From the NCBI RefSeq assembly GCF_024172125.1, contig NZ_JAMZEA010000005.1, positions 310,001 through 374,000 on the forward strand: 64,000 nucleotides of DNA. Reading direction: 5' to 3'. The number at the start of each line of letters is the position of its first letter. Position 1 is the stretch's first letter. The notes beneath the pieces were generated by a model that did not search any database, was not told where the DNA came from, and saw only the letters and a list, made by a program, of their open reading frames with translations. This DNA is from Actinomadura rupiterrae. GTDB lineage: Bacteria; Actinomycetota; Actinomycetes; Streptosporangiales; Streptosporangiaceae. The translations under genes were made by a program, and so were the position numbers. Shown here one piece after another: positions 28,716 to 36,599 of this stretch.

Positions 28716-29024
28716 ATGCGCATTGCGGTAGCCCTGGCCATCGCGCTGTTCATGGCGGCATGCTCGGCGTCCGAGCCGAAGGACGCCACGCCGTTCACGG
28801 GCACTTGGCACACGGATATGACCACGATGACCGTCGCCAAGAACGGCGGTCTGCATTTCAGGAGCACCACGGACTGCACTGGACGCGTCGCCCGGGTCTC
28901 CCCCGTATACCGGTTCACGATGACCTGCGGGTCGTCCACGATGGCGGGCGATGCGAAACCGCCGGCGAAGGGCGCGTTCACCATCACCTGGGCGGACGGA
29001 GACAGCAGCCGATACACGCACTGA
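28716..29024 (+). CDS. small putative lipoprotein
   Basis: 102-residue exported protein with a hydrophobic N-terminus ending in a plausible lipobox, FMAAC, with Cys at residue ~17. The mature part is a short Thr/Gly-rich domain (FTGTWHTDMTTMTVAKNGG) that looks like a small beta structure with two further Cys residues (TTDCTGR, FTMTCGS) that could pair. No family is recognised. It starts one base after the second DD-peptidase and so is almost certainly cotranscribed with it, which suggests an envelope role. Confidence 0.7.
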   Translation: MRIAVALAIALFMAACSASEPKDATPFTGTWHTDMTTMTVAKNGGLHFRSTTDCTGRVARVSPVYRFTMTCGSSTMAGDAKPPAKGAFTITWADGDSSRYTH

Positions 29025-29044
29025 GCCTCCGAAAAGGCGCCGAC

Positions 29045-29091
29045 CGTCAACCCGAGGTTGACGGCCGGGAGGCGTCAACCTATGGTTGACG
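29045..29091 (+). promoter_or_regulatory. promoter embedded in two perfect 19-bp palindromes
   Basis: CGTCAACC-cga-GGTTGACG (29045-29063) and CGTCAACC-tat-GGTTGACG (29073-29091) are perfect palindromes with centres 28 bp apart. TTGACG (29058-29063) and TATGGT (29081-29086) are spaced 17 bp and read as -35 and -10 boxes. A start about seven bases after the -10 would fall on the ATG at 29093, implying a leaderless transcript. A dimeric regulator bound to both sites would cover both promoter boxes. Confidence 0.75.
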
Positions 29092-29092
29092 C

Positions 29093-29806
29093 ATGAGCGA
29101 ACTTCCGGTGCGGCTCGGTGACCTCATCGAGTACGTGAACAGTCAGCATCCCCAGGGCGGGCCGCTCGACCGGCTGTCGGACGCGGTGGTCGTGTCGGAG
29201 CAGATCGGCGAGGCGGCCGACCACCTCGTCGGGCACTTCGTGGACCAGGCGCGCAGGTCCGGGGCGTCCTGGACGGAGATCGGGCGCAGCATGGGCGTCA
29301 CGAAGCAGGCCGCGCAGAAGCGGTTCGTCCCCAAGCCGGGCGGCGGGACGGTCGAGGCGACCGGGCCGTTCTCGCGGTTCACCAAGCGCGCGGTCAACGC
29401 GATGCTCGCCTCGCAGGAGGCGGCGCGGAGCGCGGGGAACGACGAGATCCGGCTCCCCCACCTGGTGCTCGGGCTGCTGACCGAGCCCGAGGGCCTGGCG
29501 GTCAAGGCGATCCAGGAGCAGGGCGTCACGGTCGAGGACCTGCGGGAGATCGCCGTCCGGGCGCTGCCGCCGCGCGTGGACACGCCGATCCCCGAGAACA
29601 TCCCCTACGCGCAGGACGCGGCGAAGGTGCTGGAGCGGAGCGTCCGCGAGGCGCTCCGGCTCGGCCACAACTACATCGGCACCGAGCACCTGCTCCTCGC
29701 CTACTTCGACGACGGCAGCCCCCTCCTGGACGCCGACCTCGACAAGGACGAGGCGGAGGAGTGGATCAGGACCGTCCTCGAACAGTTCCTGAAGAAGGAG
29801 GACTGA
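29093..29806 (+). CDS. Clp_N-domain protein with helix-turn-helix, putative autoregulator
   Basis: 237-residue cytosolic protein. Residues ~25-80 contain a helix-turn-helix-like segment (SWTEIGRSMGVTKQAAQKRF). Residues ~95-230 contain two Clp_N repeats (RLPHLVLGLLTEPEG and NYIGTEHLLLAYFDDG), the peptide-binding double-helix repeat of ClpA/ClpC N-domains. There is no AAA+ ATPase part and no protease motif. No Shine-Dalgarno sequence stands before the ATG; the upstream palindrome abuts it, so translation is probably leaderless. Sensing of misfolded protein or a peptide coupled to DNA binding is a reasonable guess, but unproven. Confidence 0.8.
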   Translation: MSELPVRLGDLIEYVNSQHPQGGPLDRLSDAVVVSEQIGEAADHLVGHFVDQARRSGASWTEIGRSMGVTKQAAQKRFVPKPGGGTVEATGPFSRFTKRAVNAMLASQEAARSAGNDEIRLPHLVLGLLTEPEGLAVKAIQEQGVTVEDLREIAVRALPPRVDTPIPENIPYAQDAAKVLERSVREALRLGHNYIGTEHLLLAYFDDGSPLLDADLDKDEAEEWIRTVLEQFLKKED

Positions 29807-30017
29807 CCAACCGCCGGCTCCGGACGGGCCGACCCGGCACGCACCGCGGACGTCGGCCCACCACCGCAGCCCCGCGCCGGCCGGACGGCGCGGACGAACG
29901 GCGCGGGCGGGCCGCACGGGCGGTCAGCGCGGACGGACGGACGGCGCGGACGGACGGACGGCGCGGACGGACGGCGCGGGCGGGCGAGCAGCGCGGGCGG
30001 ACGGCGCGGGCGGGCGG
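29807..30017. repeat. short repeat tract between convergent genes
   Basis: The stretch 29880-30015 is made of near-identical units such as ggcgcggacggacg and gcgcgggcgggc. It separates the plus-strand Clp_N gene from the minus-strand PH-domain gene. No gene is present. Confidence 0.7.
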
Positions 30018-30461
30018 TCAGTGGTCGCGGGCTTCGGCCTTGGCGTGGATCAAGGATTGGAGTTCGGTGAGCTGGCGGGCGGCGAGGTGCTTCTCGGCGC
30101 CGTTGATGCCCATGGCGCCGAGAGACGTGCCGTCCGCCAGGTCGAGGGTCGGCCAGGGTTCGCCGACGCTCATGTTCGCGTCGACGATCTCGGCCCAGGC
30201 GAGGCGGCGGGTGCGGAAGGCGTTGACGACCGTCACCCCCGCCTCGTCGGCGCTGACCCGGCAGCGGGCCAGCATGTGCAGGATCCACGCCATGAGCAGC
30301 CCGAAAAGGACCATCATGGTGCGGTCGAACGCCTTGAACTGCGGGGCGACGATGACGGCGAGCAGGACCATGCCGAGCACGCTCGCGCCCGCCGTCACGT
30401 ACGCGACGAGCCGGGTGGTGCGGGGGCGCCACACCACCGGCAGCGCGGGGACGTCAGTCAA
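30018..30461 (-). CDS. PH-domain membrane protein
   Basis: 147-residue protein with two hydrophobic helices (residues ~18-65, VAYVTAGASVLGMVLLAVIV and the next segment). These are followed by a bacterial PH-like domain (CRVSADEAGVTVVNAFRTRR, LAWAEIVDANM). Its TTG start overlaps the hisG stop by eight bases, so it is translated with hisG. From memory this pairing with hisG is conserved in actinomycetes. The function is unknown and no histidine-biosynthesis role is evident. Confidence 0.8.
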   Translation of the reverse strand: MTDVPALPVVWRPRTTRLVAYVTAGASVLGMVLLAVIVAPQFKAFDRTMMVLFGLLMAWILHMLARCRVSADEAGVTVVNAFRTRRLAWAEIVDANMSVGEPWPTLDLADGTSLGAMGINGAEKHLAARQLTELQSLIHAKAEARDH

Positions 30462-31329
30462 CGATCTTGCTGATCGGGATCTCGAGGATGTCGTGCGCGC
30501 CGGCCGCCTTCAGCGCGGGGATCAGGGTGTTCACCCCGCGCTTGGGCACGACGGACTCGACCGCGCTCGCCTCGCCGCCGGCGAGGGAGGTGACGGTCGG
30601 CGACGACATCGCGGGCATGATGTCCAGGACGCCGGCGAGGTCGGACTGCGCGACGTTCAGCTTCAGCAGCACGTTGCCGCGGGCCCGGATCGCGCCCTGG
30701 AGCAGCAGCGCGACGTCCTCCATGGCGGCGCGCTTCCCGGCGTCCTCGTAGGCCTCGCGGTTCGCGACCAGCTCGGTGTAGCTGGTGAGCAGCGTGTCGA
30801 GGATGCGCAGCCCGTTCTTGCGCAGGGACGACCCGGTCTCGGTGAGGTCGACGATGGCGTCCACGATGTCGGGGACCTTCGCCTCGGTGGCGCCGTAGGA
30901 CGGCACGACCTTCGCCTTCACCCCGTGCCGCGCCAGGTAGCGGCGGGTCATCTCCGGGAACTCGGTGGAGATCCGGACGCCCTCGGGCAGGTCGGCGACC
31001 GACTGCCAGGGCGCGTCGTTCGGCACCGCCATGATCACGCGGACCGGGTTGGAGGTGGCCTTGGAGTACTTCAGCTCGCCGAGGCTCACCACGTCCGAGT
31101 CGGTCTCGGTGATCCAGTCGCGGCCGGTGATGCCGAGGTCGAAGAGCCCCTGCTCCAGGTAGGTCGGGATCTCCTGCGGGCGCAGCACGCGCACCCGGTC
31201 GATCCGCGGGTCGTCGATGGACGCGCGGTAGTCGCGGTCGGACGAGCGCCGGACGGTCAGGTCGGCGGCGTCGAACAGCTCCAGGGTCGCCTTCTCCAGG
31301 GACCCCTTGGGCAGGACGAGAGACAGCAC
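30454..31329 (-). CDS. hisG: ATP phosphoribosyltransferase (HisG, long form)
   Basis: First enzyme of histidine biosynthesis; it joins ATP and PRPP to give phosphoribosyl-ATP and is feedback-inhibited by histidine. The 291-residue length and a C-terminal HisG_C (ACT-like) domain from ~210 mark the long, self-sufficient form. Motifs are LPKGSLEKATLELF at the N-terminus, FDLGITGRDWI (~65) and DIVDAIVDLTETGSSLR (~150), the PRPP-binding loop. It starts with GTG at 31329, preceded by AAAGG. hisE, normally next to it in relatives, is absent. A His-rich leader lies upstream, consistent with attenuation. Confidence 0.96.
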   Translation of the reverse strand: MLSLVLPKGSLEKATLELFDAADLTVRRSSDRDYRASIDDPRIDRVRVLRPQEIPTYLEQGLFDLGITGRDWITETDSDVVSLGELKYSKATSNPVRVIMAVPNDAPWQSVADLPEGVRISTEFPEMTRRYLARHGVKAKVVPSYGATEAKVPDIVDAIVDLTETGSSLRKNGLRILDTLLTSYTELVANREAYEDAGKRAAMEDVALLLQGAIRARGNVLLKLNVAQSDLAGVLDIMPAMSSPTVTSLAGGEASAVESVVPKRGVNTLIPALKAAGAHDILEIPISKIVD

Positions 31330-31374
31330 AGCAGTGCCTTTCAGAGAGGTGGACGGTCTGACGGAACCGGGGTG

Positions 31375-31401
31375 GCGCTCAGGAGCCCGAATGCTCCGCG
31401 C
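31375..31401 (-). promoter_or_regulatory. stem-loop over the end of the His leader, candidate attenuator
   Basis: In the transcript GCGCGGAGC, loop attcgg, then GCTCC-tga-GCGC folds as a bulged hairpin covering the leader stop codon, 46 bases before the hisG start. A ribosome stalled on the upstream His codons would sit at the edge of this stem. The hisG Shine-Dalgarno AAAGG lies further downstream. The regulatory pairing is inferred by eye. Confidence 0.4.
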
Positions 31402-31465
31402 GATGCCCGGTGTGGCCGTGATGCCGCGAACCTCGCAAGGACAGAACCGTGCCGAGTGCGGCCAC
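31379..31465 (-). CDS. His-rich leader peptide upstream of hisG
   Basis: 28-codon open frame starting with GTG at 31465, with GGGAGG five bases upstream. An alternative in-frame ATG lies at 31489. The peptide ends in RGSRHHGHTGHRAEHSGS, with five His codons in twelve positions, and stops 49 bases before the hisG start. Such clustering of the regulatory amino acid is the hallmark of ribosome-mediated attenuation in his operons. It occupies the position where relatives carry hisE. It is too short for homology support, hence the moderate confidence. Confidence 0.6.
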   Translation of the reverse strand: MAALGTVLSLRGSRHHGHTGHRAEHSGS

Positions 31466-31625
31466 CGTCGCCTCCCGTCGCTTTGACATCGTCACCTGCT
31501 GTAGCAACAAAGAACCTACCATGCCGTGAACACGGCACTTCCCCGGGACGTCCCCGAAGAACGCGCTCCGCGCTGGGCCGCCGGCCATTTCCCGGGTCTT
31601 CGGAATTGATCAATTGACCGTCCGC

Positions 31626-31686
31626 CGCGCGGGCATATTCGGCCCGCGCGCCGGGCGGCCGCAGATTTTCCCGCGGCCGCCCGGCG
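31626..31686 (-). terminator. two strong hairpins downstream of ribH
   Basis: Ten bases past the ribH stop, CGCCGGGCGGCCGC and GCGGCCGCCCGGCG form a perfect 14-bp stem (31649-31686) with a loop containing aaaa on the transcript. Directly behind it, CGCGCGGGC-N7-GCCCGCGCG forms a second 9-bp stem (31626-31650). They should end the rib transcript and insulate hisG. Confidence 0.85.
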
Positions 31687-31696
31687 AGGCCCCCGG

Positions 31697-32188
31697 CTAT
31701 TCGGCCGCGGCGCCGTGCAGCCGCAGCGTCTGCAGCGTCAGGGCGGTGTCGAGGGCGGCGACGACCGATTCCCAGCCCTTGTCCTCAAGGCTGTCGGGGA
31801 ATCCCGCCCGGGCCATGGCCTGGTCGAGATCGTTGCAAGTGAGAACTCCGTTGCCGACCGGCGTCGATTCGTCCAATGCGACGCGTGTCACACCGGCGGT
31901 GACCGAATCGCAGACATAGTCGAAGTGCGCGGTTTCACCGCGAATGACGGCGCCGAGCGCGACCACGGCGTCCAGATCGCGGGCCAGCTGCTGCGCCACG
32001 ACCGGGATCTCCAGCGCGCCCGCCACCCGGACGACCACCGGGTCCGAAACGCCGCACGCCTCGGCGGCCTCGACCGCCCGGGCCAGCAGCCGGTCGGTGA
32101 TCGCCGCGTTCCAGCGCGTGCAGACGATGCCCAGGCTCAGCCCGGACGCGTCGACCACCCCGTCCTCGGGGCGTCCCTGGCCGGTCAT
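31697..32188 (-). CDS. ribH: 6,7-dimethyl-8-ribityllumazine synthase
   Basis: 163-residue lumazine synthase, which condenses 5-amino-6-ribitylaminouracil with dihydroxybutanone phosphate and forms icosahedral or pentameric shells. Family blocks are VCTRWNAAITDRLL (~22), GALEIPVVAQQLA (~57), ALGAVIRGETAHFDYV (~75, with the catalytic His) and PVGNGVLTCNDLDQA (~112). The ATG at 32188 overlaps the stop of a 37-codon upstream ORF (GCATGA) and has AAGGAGGG within that ORF. It is last gene of the FMN-riboswitch operon. Confidence 0.96.
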   Translation of the reverse strand: MTGQGRPEDGVVDASGLSLGIVCTRWNAAITDRLLARAVEAAEACGVSDPVVVRVAGALEIPVVAQQLARDLDAVVALGAVIRGETAHFDYVCDSVTAGVTRVALDESTPVGNGVLTCNDLDQAMARAGFPDSLEDKGWESVVAALDTALTLQTLRLHGAAAE

Positions 32189-32294
32189 GCGCGCCCTCCT
32201 TCCACGCGGACGACGCGGATCACGCGAGCCGTCCCGCCCTGATCGCCTTTCCGCATCACGCGAGCCGTCCCGTCCCCCGGGCGTCCCTGGCCGG

Positions 32295-32298
<4 letters not shown>
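32185..32298 (-). CDS. 37-codon ORF bridging ribBA and ribH, made by junction duplication
   Basis: The ORF starts with ATG at 32298, overlapping the ribBA stop (ATGA), and ends in a TGA at 32185-32187 that overlaps the ribH ATG in the same way. Its first seven codons (MTGQGRP) are the same as those of ribH. The 22-bp junction gcgtccctggccggtcatgcg occurs at both ends, at about 32171 and 32281. Inside, atcacgcgagccgtcccg is repeated at 32219 and 32255. This looks like a duplication of the ribBA/ribH junction that preserved stop-start coupling on both sides. Whether the peptide (Arg/Gly-rich) has any function is unknown. Confidence 0.5.
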
Positions 32299-33568
<1,270 letters not shown>

Positions 33569-33569
<1 letters not shown>

Positions 33570-34219
33570 CACGCGGTCACCGCCTTGTCGGTGTGGGACG
33601 GGACGGACGGGTTCCGGCGGGCCTCCTTGAGCCACTTGCGGAACCCGGCCATGACCATGACGAAGAAGATGCCGTAGACGGCGCCGGACACCCAGAGGCC
33701 GGACTTCAGGGCCAGCGGGACGCCGACCAGGTCCACCAGCACCCAGATGATCCAGAAGTCGACGAGGGCGCGGCTCTGCGCGAACGTCGCGGCGGCGCTG
33801 CCGACGAAGATGTAGGCGTTCGCCCACGGCGACCACGCGACCTTCAGCCAGGTCAGGTGGATGAACAGCTGCGCGACCAGGATCGTGCCGAGCGCCAGCG
33901 CGCCGAGCAGGACGGCCCGCTCGCGGGCGGTGGCCTTGCGGATGACGAGGGGTTCGCCGCCGTGCCGTCCGCGCGCCCACATGATCCAGCCGTACGCGCC
34001 GAGGAAGACGAACAGGCCCTGCTTGAGGGCGTTGCCCGGGACGTGTGCGTGCAGCGAGGCGGCGAGCAGCAGCAGGGCGCCGGTGATCTGGACGGGCCAG
34101 GTCCACAGCGTCTTGCGCATGGCGAGGTAGACGACGGTGAGGGAGAGGACGTTGCCGACGAGGTCCGTCCAGAGGACGTGCTCGCCGAGGAGGGTGAAGC
34201 TCGCGTTCAACCAGTTCAC
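33569..34219 (-). CDS. ribM: PnuC-like transporter, probably riboflavin uptake (RibM)
   Basis: 216-residue membrane protein with about seven helices and a PnuC core (DLVGNVLSLTVVYLAMRKTLWTWPVQI, WPWANAY-type motif SPWANAYIFVG, DFWIIWVLVDLVGVPLAL). PnuC proteins usually carry nicotinamide riboside. Members placed in FMN-riboswitch rib operons of actinomycetes (RibM/PnuX of Streptomyces davawensis and Corynebacterium) import riboflavin. The operon context here supports that role. It starts with GTG at 34219, overlapping the ribE stop by four bases (GTGA). Confidence 0.85.
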
Positions 34220-34848
34220 GACGCGTCCTCGGCCTTCGGCTGCGGGACGGTCGTGCCCGGACGCGCGGTGATCATGCGCTCGACGTACTTGGCGACGACG
34301 TCGACCTCGAGGTTCACGGTGTCGCCGGGGCCCTTGAGGCCGAGCGTGGTGAGGGCGAGCGTGGTCGGGATGAGCGCGACCGTGAACCGGTCGGCGCCGG
34401 CCTCGACGACGGTGAGGCTGATGCCGTCGATGGTGATCGAGCCCTTGTTCGCCACGTACCGGGCGAGGTCGGACGGGAGCGAGACGGTCACGACGTCCCA
34501 GCGCTCCCCGGGCTCGCGGGAGAGGATGGTGCCCACGCCGTCCACGTGGCCTTGCACGATGTGGCCGCCGAGCCGGTCGGACACCCGGACGGGTCGTTCC
34601 AGGTTGACTCGCGCTCCGGGTTCGAGGCCGCCGAGGCTGGACCTGTCGAGCGTCTCCTTGATGACGTCCGCGGTGAAGGTCTCGTCCTTGACGTCGACGA
34701 CGGTCAGGCACACGCCGTTGACGGCGATCGATGCGCCGTGGACGGCGTCGGAGGTGACGAGCGGGCCGTGGATGGTGAGGCGGGCCGAGTCCCCTTCGGA
34801 CGCGACCTCCCTGATCTCGCCGAGTTCCTCGACGATGCCGGTGAACAT
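34216..34848 (-). CDS. ribE: riboflavin synthase alpha subunit
   Basis: 210-residue enzyme that dismutates two lumazines to riboflavin plus ribitylaminouracil, acting as a trimer. Two lumazine-binding repeats are visible. The first starts at MFTGIVEELG, with ASIAVNGVCLTVVDV (~45). The second starts around HIVQGHVDGVG (~100), with GSITIDGISLTVVEA (~140). I place the start at the ATG at 34848, with GGGAGG eight bases upstream, and not at the in-frame position 34896. First gene after the FMN riboswitch. Confidence 0.96.
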   Translation of the reverse strand: MFTGIVEELGEIREVASEGDSARLTIHGPLVTSDAVHGASIAVNGVCLTVVDVKDETFTADVIKETLDRSSLGGLEPGARVNLERPVRVSDRLGGHIVQGHVDGVGTILSREPGERWDVVTVSLPSDLARYVANKGSITIDGISLTVVEAGADRFTVALIPTTLALTTLGLKGPGDTVNLEVDVVAKYVERMITARPGTTVPQPKAEDAS

Positions 34849-34949
34849 GTCCCGGGCCTCCCTTTCGGGGTCAGGCTCCGGGGTTCCTGCCAGCACGACG
34901 GTCGCGTACGGCGTGCAGCCCCTTTTCCCACGTGAGCAGGGGCCGTTCG

Positions 34950-35073
34950 CGCGCTGCCTCCCATCCGGACTTTAACCGTCGGTCCCGGAGTTCCACCGGG
35001 TCAACCGGCCGATGGTTTCGGCCGGGTCGCGGACTGTCACCGCCGGTTCGGACTTTCACCGACCCCGGAGCAC
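34950..35073 (-). promoter_or_regulatory. FMN riboswitch (RFN element)
   Basis: On the minus strand the conserved RFN core is readable: ggggtcggtgaaagtccg, then gtgacagtccgcgaccc, a variable stem (ggccgaaaccatcggcc), tggaactccgggaccgac, ggttaaagtccggatggga and ggcagcgc. It lies ~100 bases before ribE and controls the ribE-ribM-ribBA-ribH operon by binding FMN. The ribE Shine-Dalgarno is downstream, so either translational or transcriptional control is possible. Confidence 0.95.
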
Positions 35074-35205
35074 GCGTTGCACTGCTGCCAACCAGTGTGC
35101 CACGGCCCTTGTTCCCGAGGGGATGTGAGACCGCCCACGGCCGGAGTAGGCCAACCAAGCGCTCGTTAGGGTGTATCCTTTTCCGCCTCGGCGCGGGATG
35201 CGCCT

Positions 35206-35847
35206 TCAGATCGCGGAGAGGACGAGGCCGCCGGGGGCGGCGGTGATCTGTCCCAGGTCCGGGACGACGGCGTGGGCCTCGGTCAGCAGCGACGCGTCGT
35301 GGCTGGTGGCGACGGCTAGGACGGTCGCTCCAGCGGCGCGTCCGGCGCGGATACCGGCGGGCGCGTCCTCGATGACGACGCAGTCCGCCGGATCGACGCC
35401 CAGCTCGCGCGCGGCCAGCAGGTACCCCTGCGGGTCGGGCTTGCCGCGGGTGACCCGCTCCGCGGTGACGACCACGGGCGGCAGCGGCACACCAGCGACG
35501 CCGGTCCTGACGCGCAGCTGCCCGATGTCCATCGAGGTGACCAGCGCCCAGGGCAGCCCGTCCAGGGAGGACAGGAGGCGGACGGCGCCGGGGAGCGCGC
35601 TGATGCCGTCGGTGCGGGACGCCTCCAGCGCGTCCAGCCGCGCGGTGGCCTCGGCGACCGCGTCGGCGGGCAGGTACTCGGCGACGCGCTCGGACGTCCG
35701 GCGGCCGTGCGCGCCGGAGAGGAACTCGTCGGCGTCCAGACCGTACTCGGCCGCCCACTCCCGCGCCGCCCGCTCGATCAGGGGCGTGGAGTCGACCAGC
35801 GTGCCGTCCACGTCGAACAGGACGGCCGAGCACGGCAGGAAGACCAT
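35206..35847 (-). CDS. HAD-family sugar-phosphatase-like hydrolase
   Basis: 213-residue haloacid-dehalogenase-type phosphatase. Motif I is LFDVDGTLVDSTPLIERA (~8-24), motif II is ALVTSMD (~103), motif III is the Lys of RGKPDPQGYLLAA (~136), and motif IV is VIEDAPAGIRAGRAAG (~160). The cap domain type and the motif DVDGTLVDS resemble beta-phosphoglucomutase/GPP-like sugar phosphatases. It overlaps the rpe stop by one base, so the two are coupled and a sugar-phosphate substrate is likely. Confidence 0.85.
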   Translation of the reverse strand: MVFLPCSAVLFDVDGTLVDSTPLIERAAREWAAEYGLDADEFLSGAHGRRTSERVAEYLPADAVAEATARLDALEASRTDGISALPGAVRLLSSLDGLPWALVTSMDIGQLRVRTGVAGVPLPPVVVTAERVTRGKPDPQGYLLAARELGVDPADCVVIEDAPAGIRAGRAAGATVLAVATSHDASLLTEAHAVVPDLGQITAAPGGLVLSAI

Positions 35848-36533
35848 CAGGTGGCGGACCAGCGGGCCTCGTTCGTCGCGCGCTTCGCCTGCGCGCGCAG
35901 GTTCCGGACGGCCTCGGCCGGGTCGTCCGCGCCGTACACGGCACTGCCCGCGACGAACACGTCCGCGCCCGCCTCGGCGCAGCGCTCGATCGTCTCGCTG
36001 CTGACGCCGCCGTCCACCTGGAGCCAGATGTCCAGGTCGCGGCCCTTGATCAGGTCGCGGGCGCGGCGCACCTTGGGGAGCACGACGTCCAGGAACTTCT
36101 GGCCGCCGAAGCCCGGCTCGACGGTCATCAGCAGCAGCATGTCGATCTCGCCGAGGATGTCCTCGAACTGGTCGACCGGTGTCGCCGGGTTCACGCCGAG
36201 CCCGGCGCGTGCCCCGGCCGCGCGGATCGTCCGGAGCGTCCGGATCGGCGCGGACGCCGCCTCCGCGTGGATCGTGACGCTCTTCGCCCCGGCCTCGGCG
36301 TACTGCGGCGCCCACCGGTCCGGGTCGTCGATCATCAGGTGGCAGTCGAGCGGCAGGCGGCTGGTCTTGAGCAGCGCCTCCACGATGGGCAGCCCGAGGG
36401 TGAGGTTCGGGACGAAGTGGTTGTCCATCACGTCGACGTGCACCCAGTCGGCGGCGTCGGCGATCCGCTCGATCTCGCTCCCGAGGGAGGCGAAGTCGGC
36501 GGACAGGATGCTGGGAGAGATCTGCGGAGCCAT
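35847..36533 (-). CDS. rpe: ribulose-phosphate 3-epimerase
   Basis: 228-residue TIM-barrel enzyme interconverting ribulose 5-phosphate and xylulose 5-phosphate in the pentose phosphate pathway. Signatures are ISPSILSADFASLG at the N-terminus, WVHVDVMDNHFVPN (~30), LDCHLMIDDP (~63), MTVEPGFGGQKF (~135) and LQVDGGVSSETI (~170). The catalytic Asp and metal-binding His residues are all kept. It supplies ribulose 5-phosphate that also feeds RibBA nearby. Confidence 0.97.
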   Translation of the reverse strand: MAPQISPSILSADFASLGSEIERIADAADWVHVDVMDNHFVPNLTLGLPIVEALLKTSRLPLDCHLMIDDPDRWAPQYAEAGAKSVTIHAEAASAPIRTLRTIRAAGARAGLGVNPATPVDQFEDILGEIDMLLLMTVEPGFGGQKFLDVVLPKVRRARDLIKGRDLDIWLQVDGGVSSETIERCAEAGADVFVAGSAVYGADDPAEAVRNLRAQAKRATNEARWSAT

Positions 36534-36599
36534 GATGGCCCCCAGCTTAGAAGTCCCCGTCCCGCCGCCGGACGGCAGGGCCGCCCGACGGCGCCGGGA

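Noticed and set aside
31341..31613. hisE candidate between ribH and hisG
   Set aside because: The 90-codon frame here shows none of the phosphoribosyl-ATP pyrophosphatase signature (EExxE helices), and its product is unlike any HisE.
31379..31700. T-box riboswitch upstream of hisG
   Set aside because: I could not find the conserved T-box core sequence or a specifier-loop arrangement; the His-rich ORF explains the region better.
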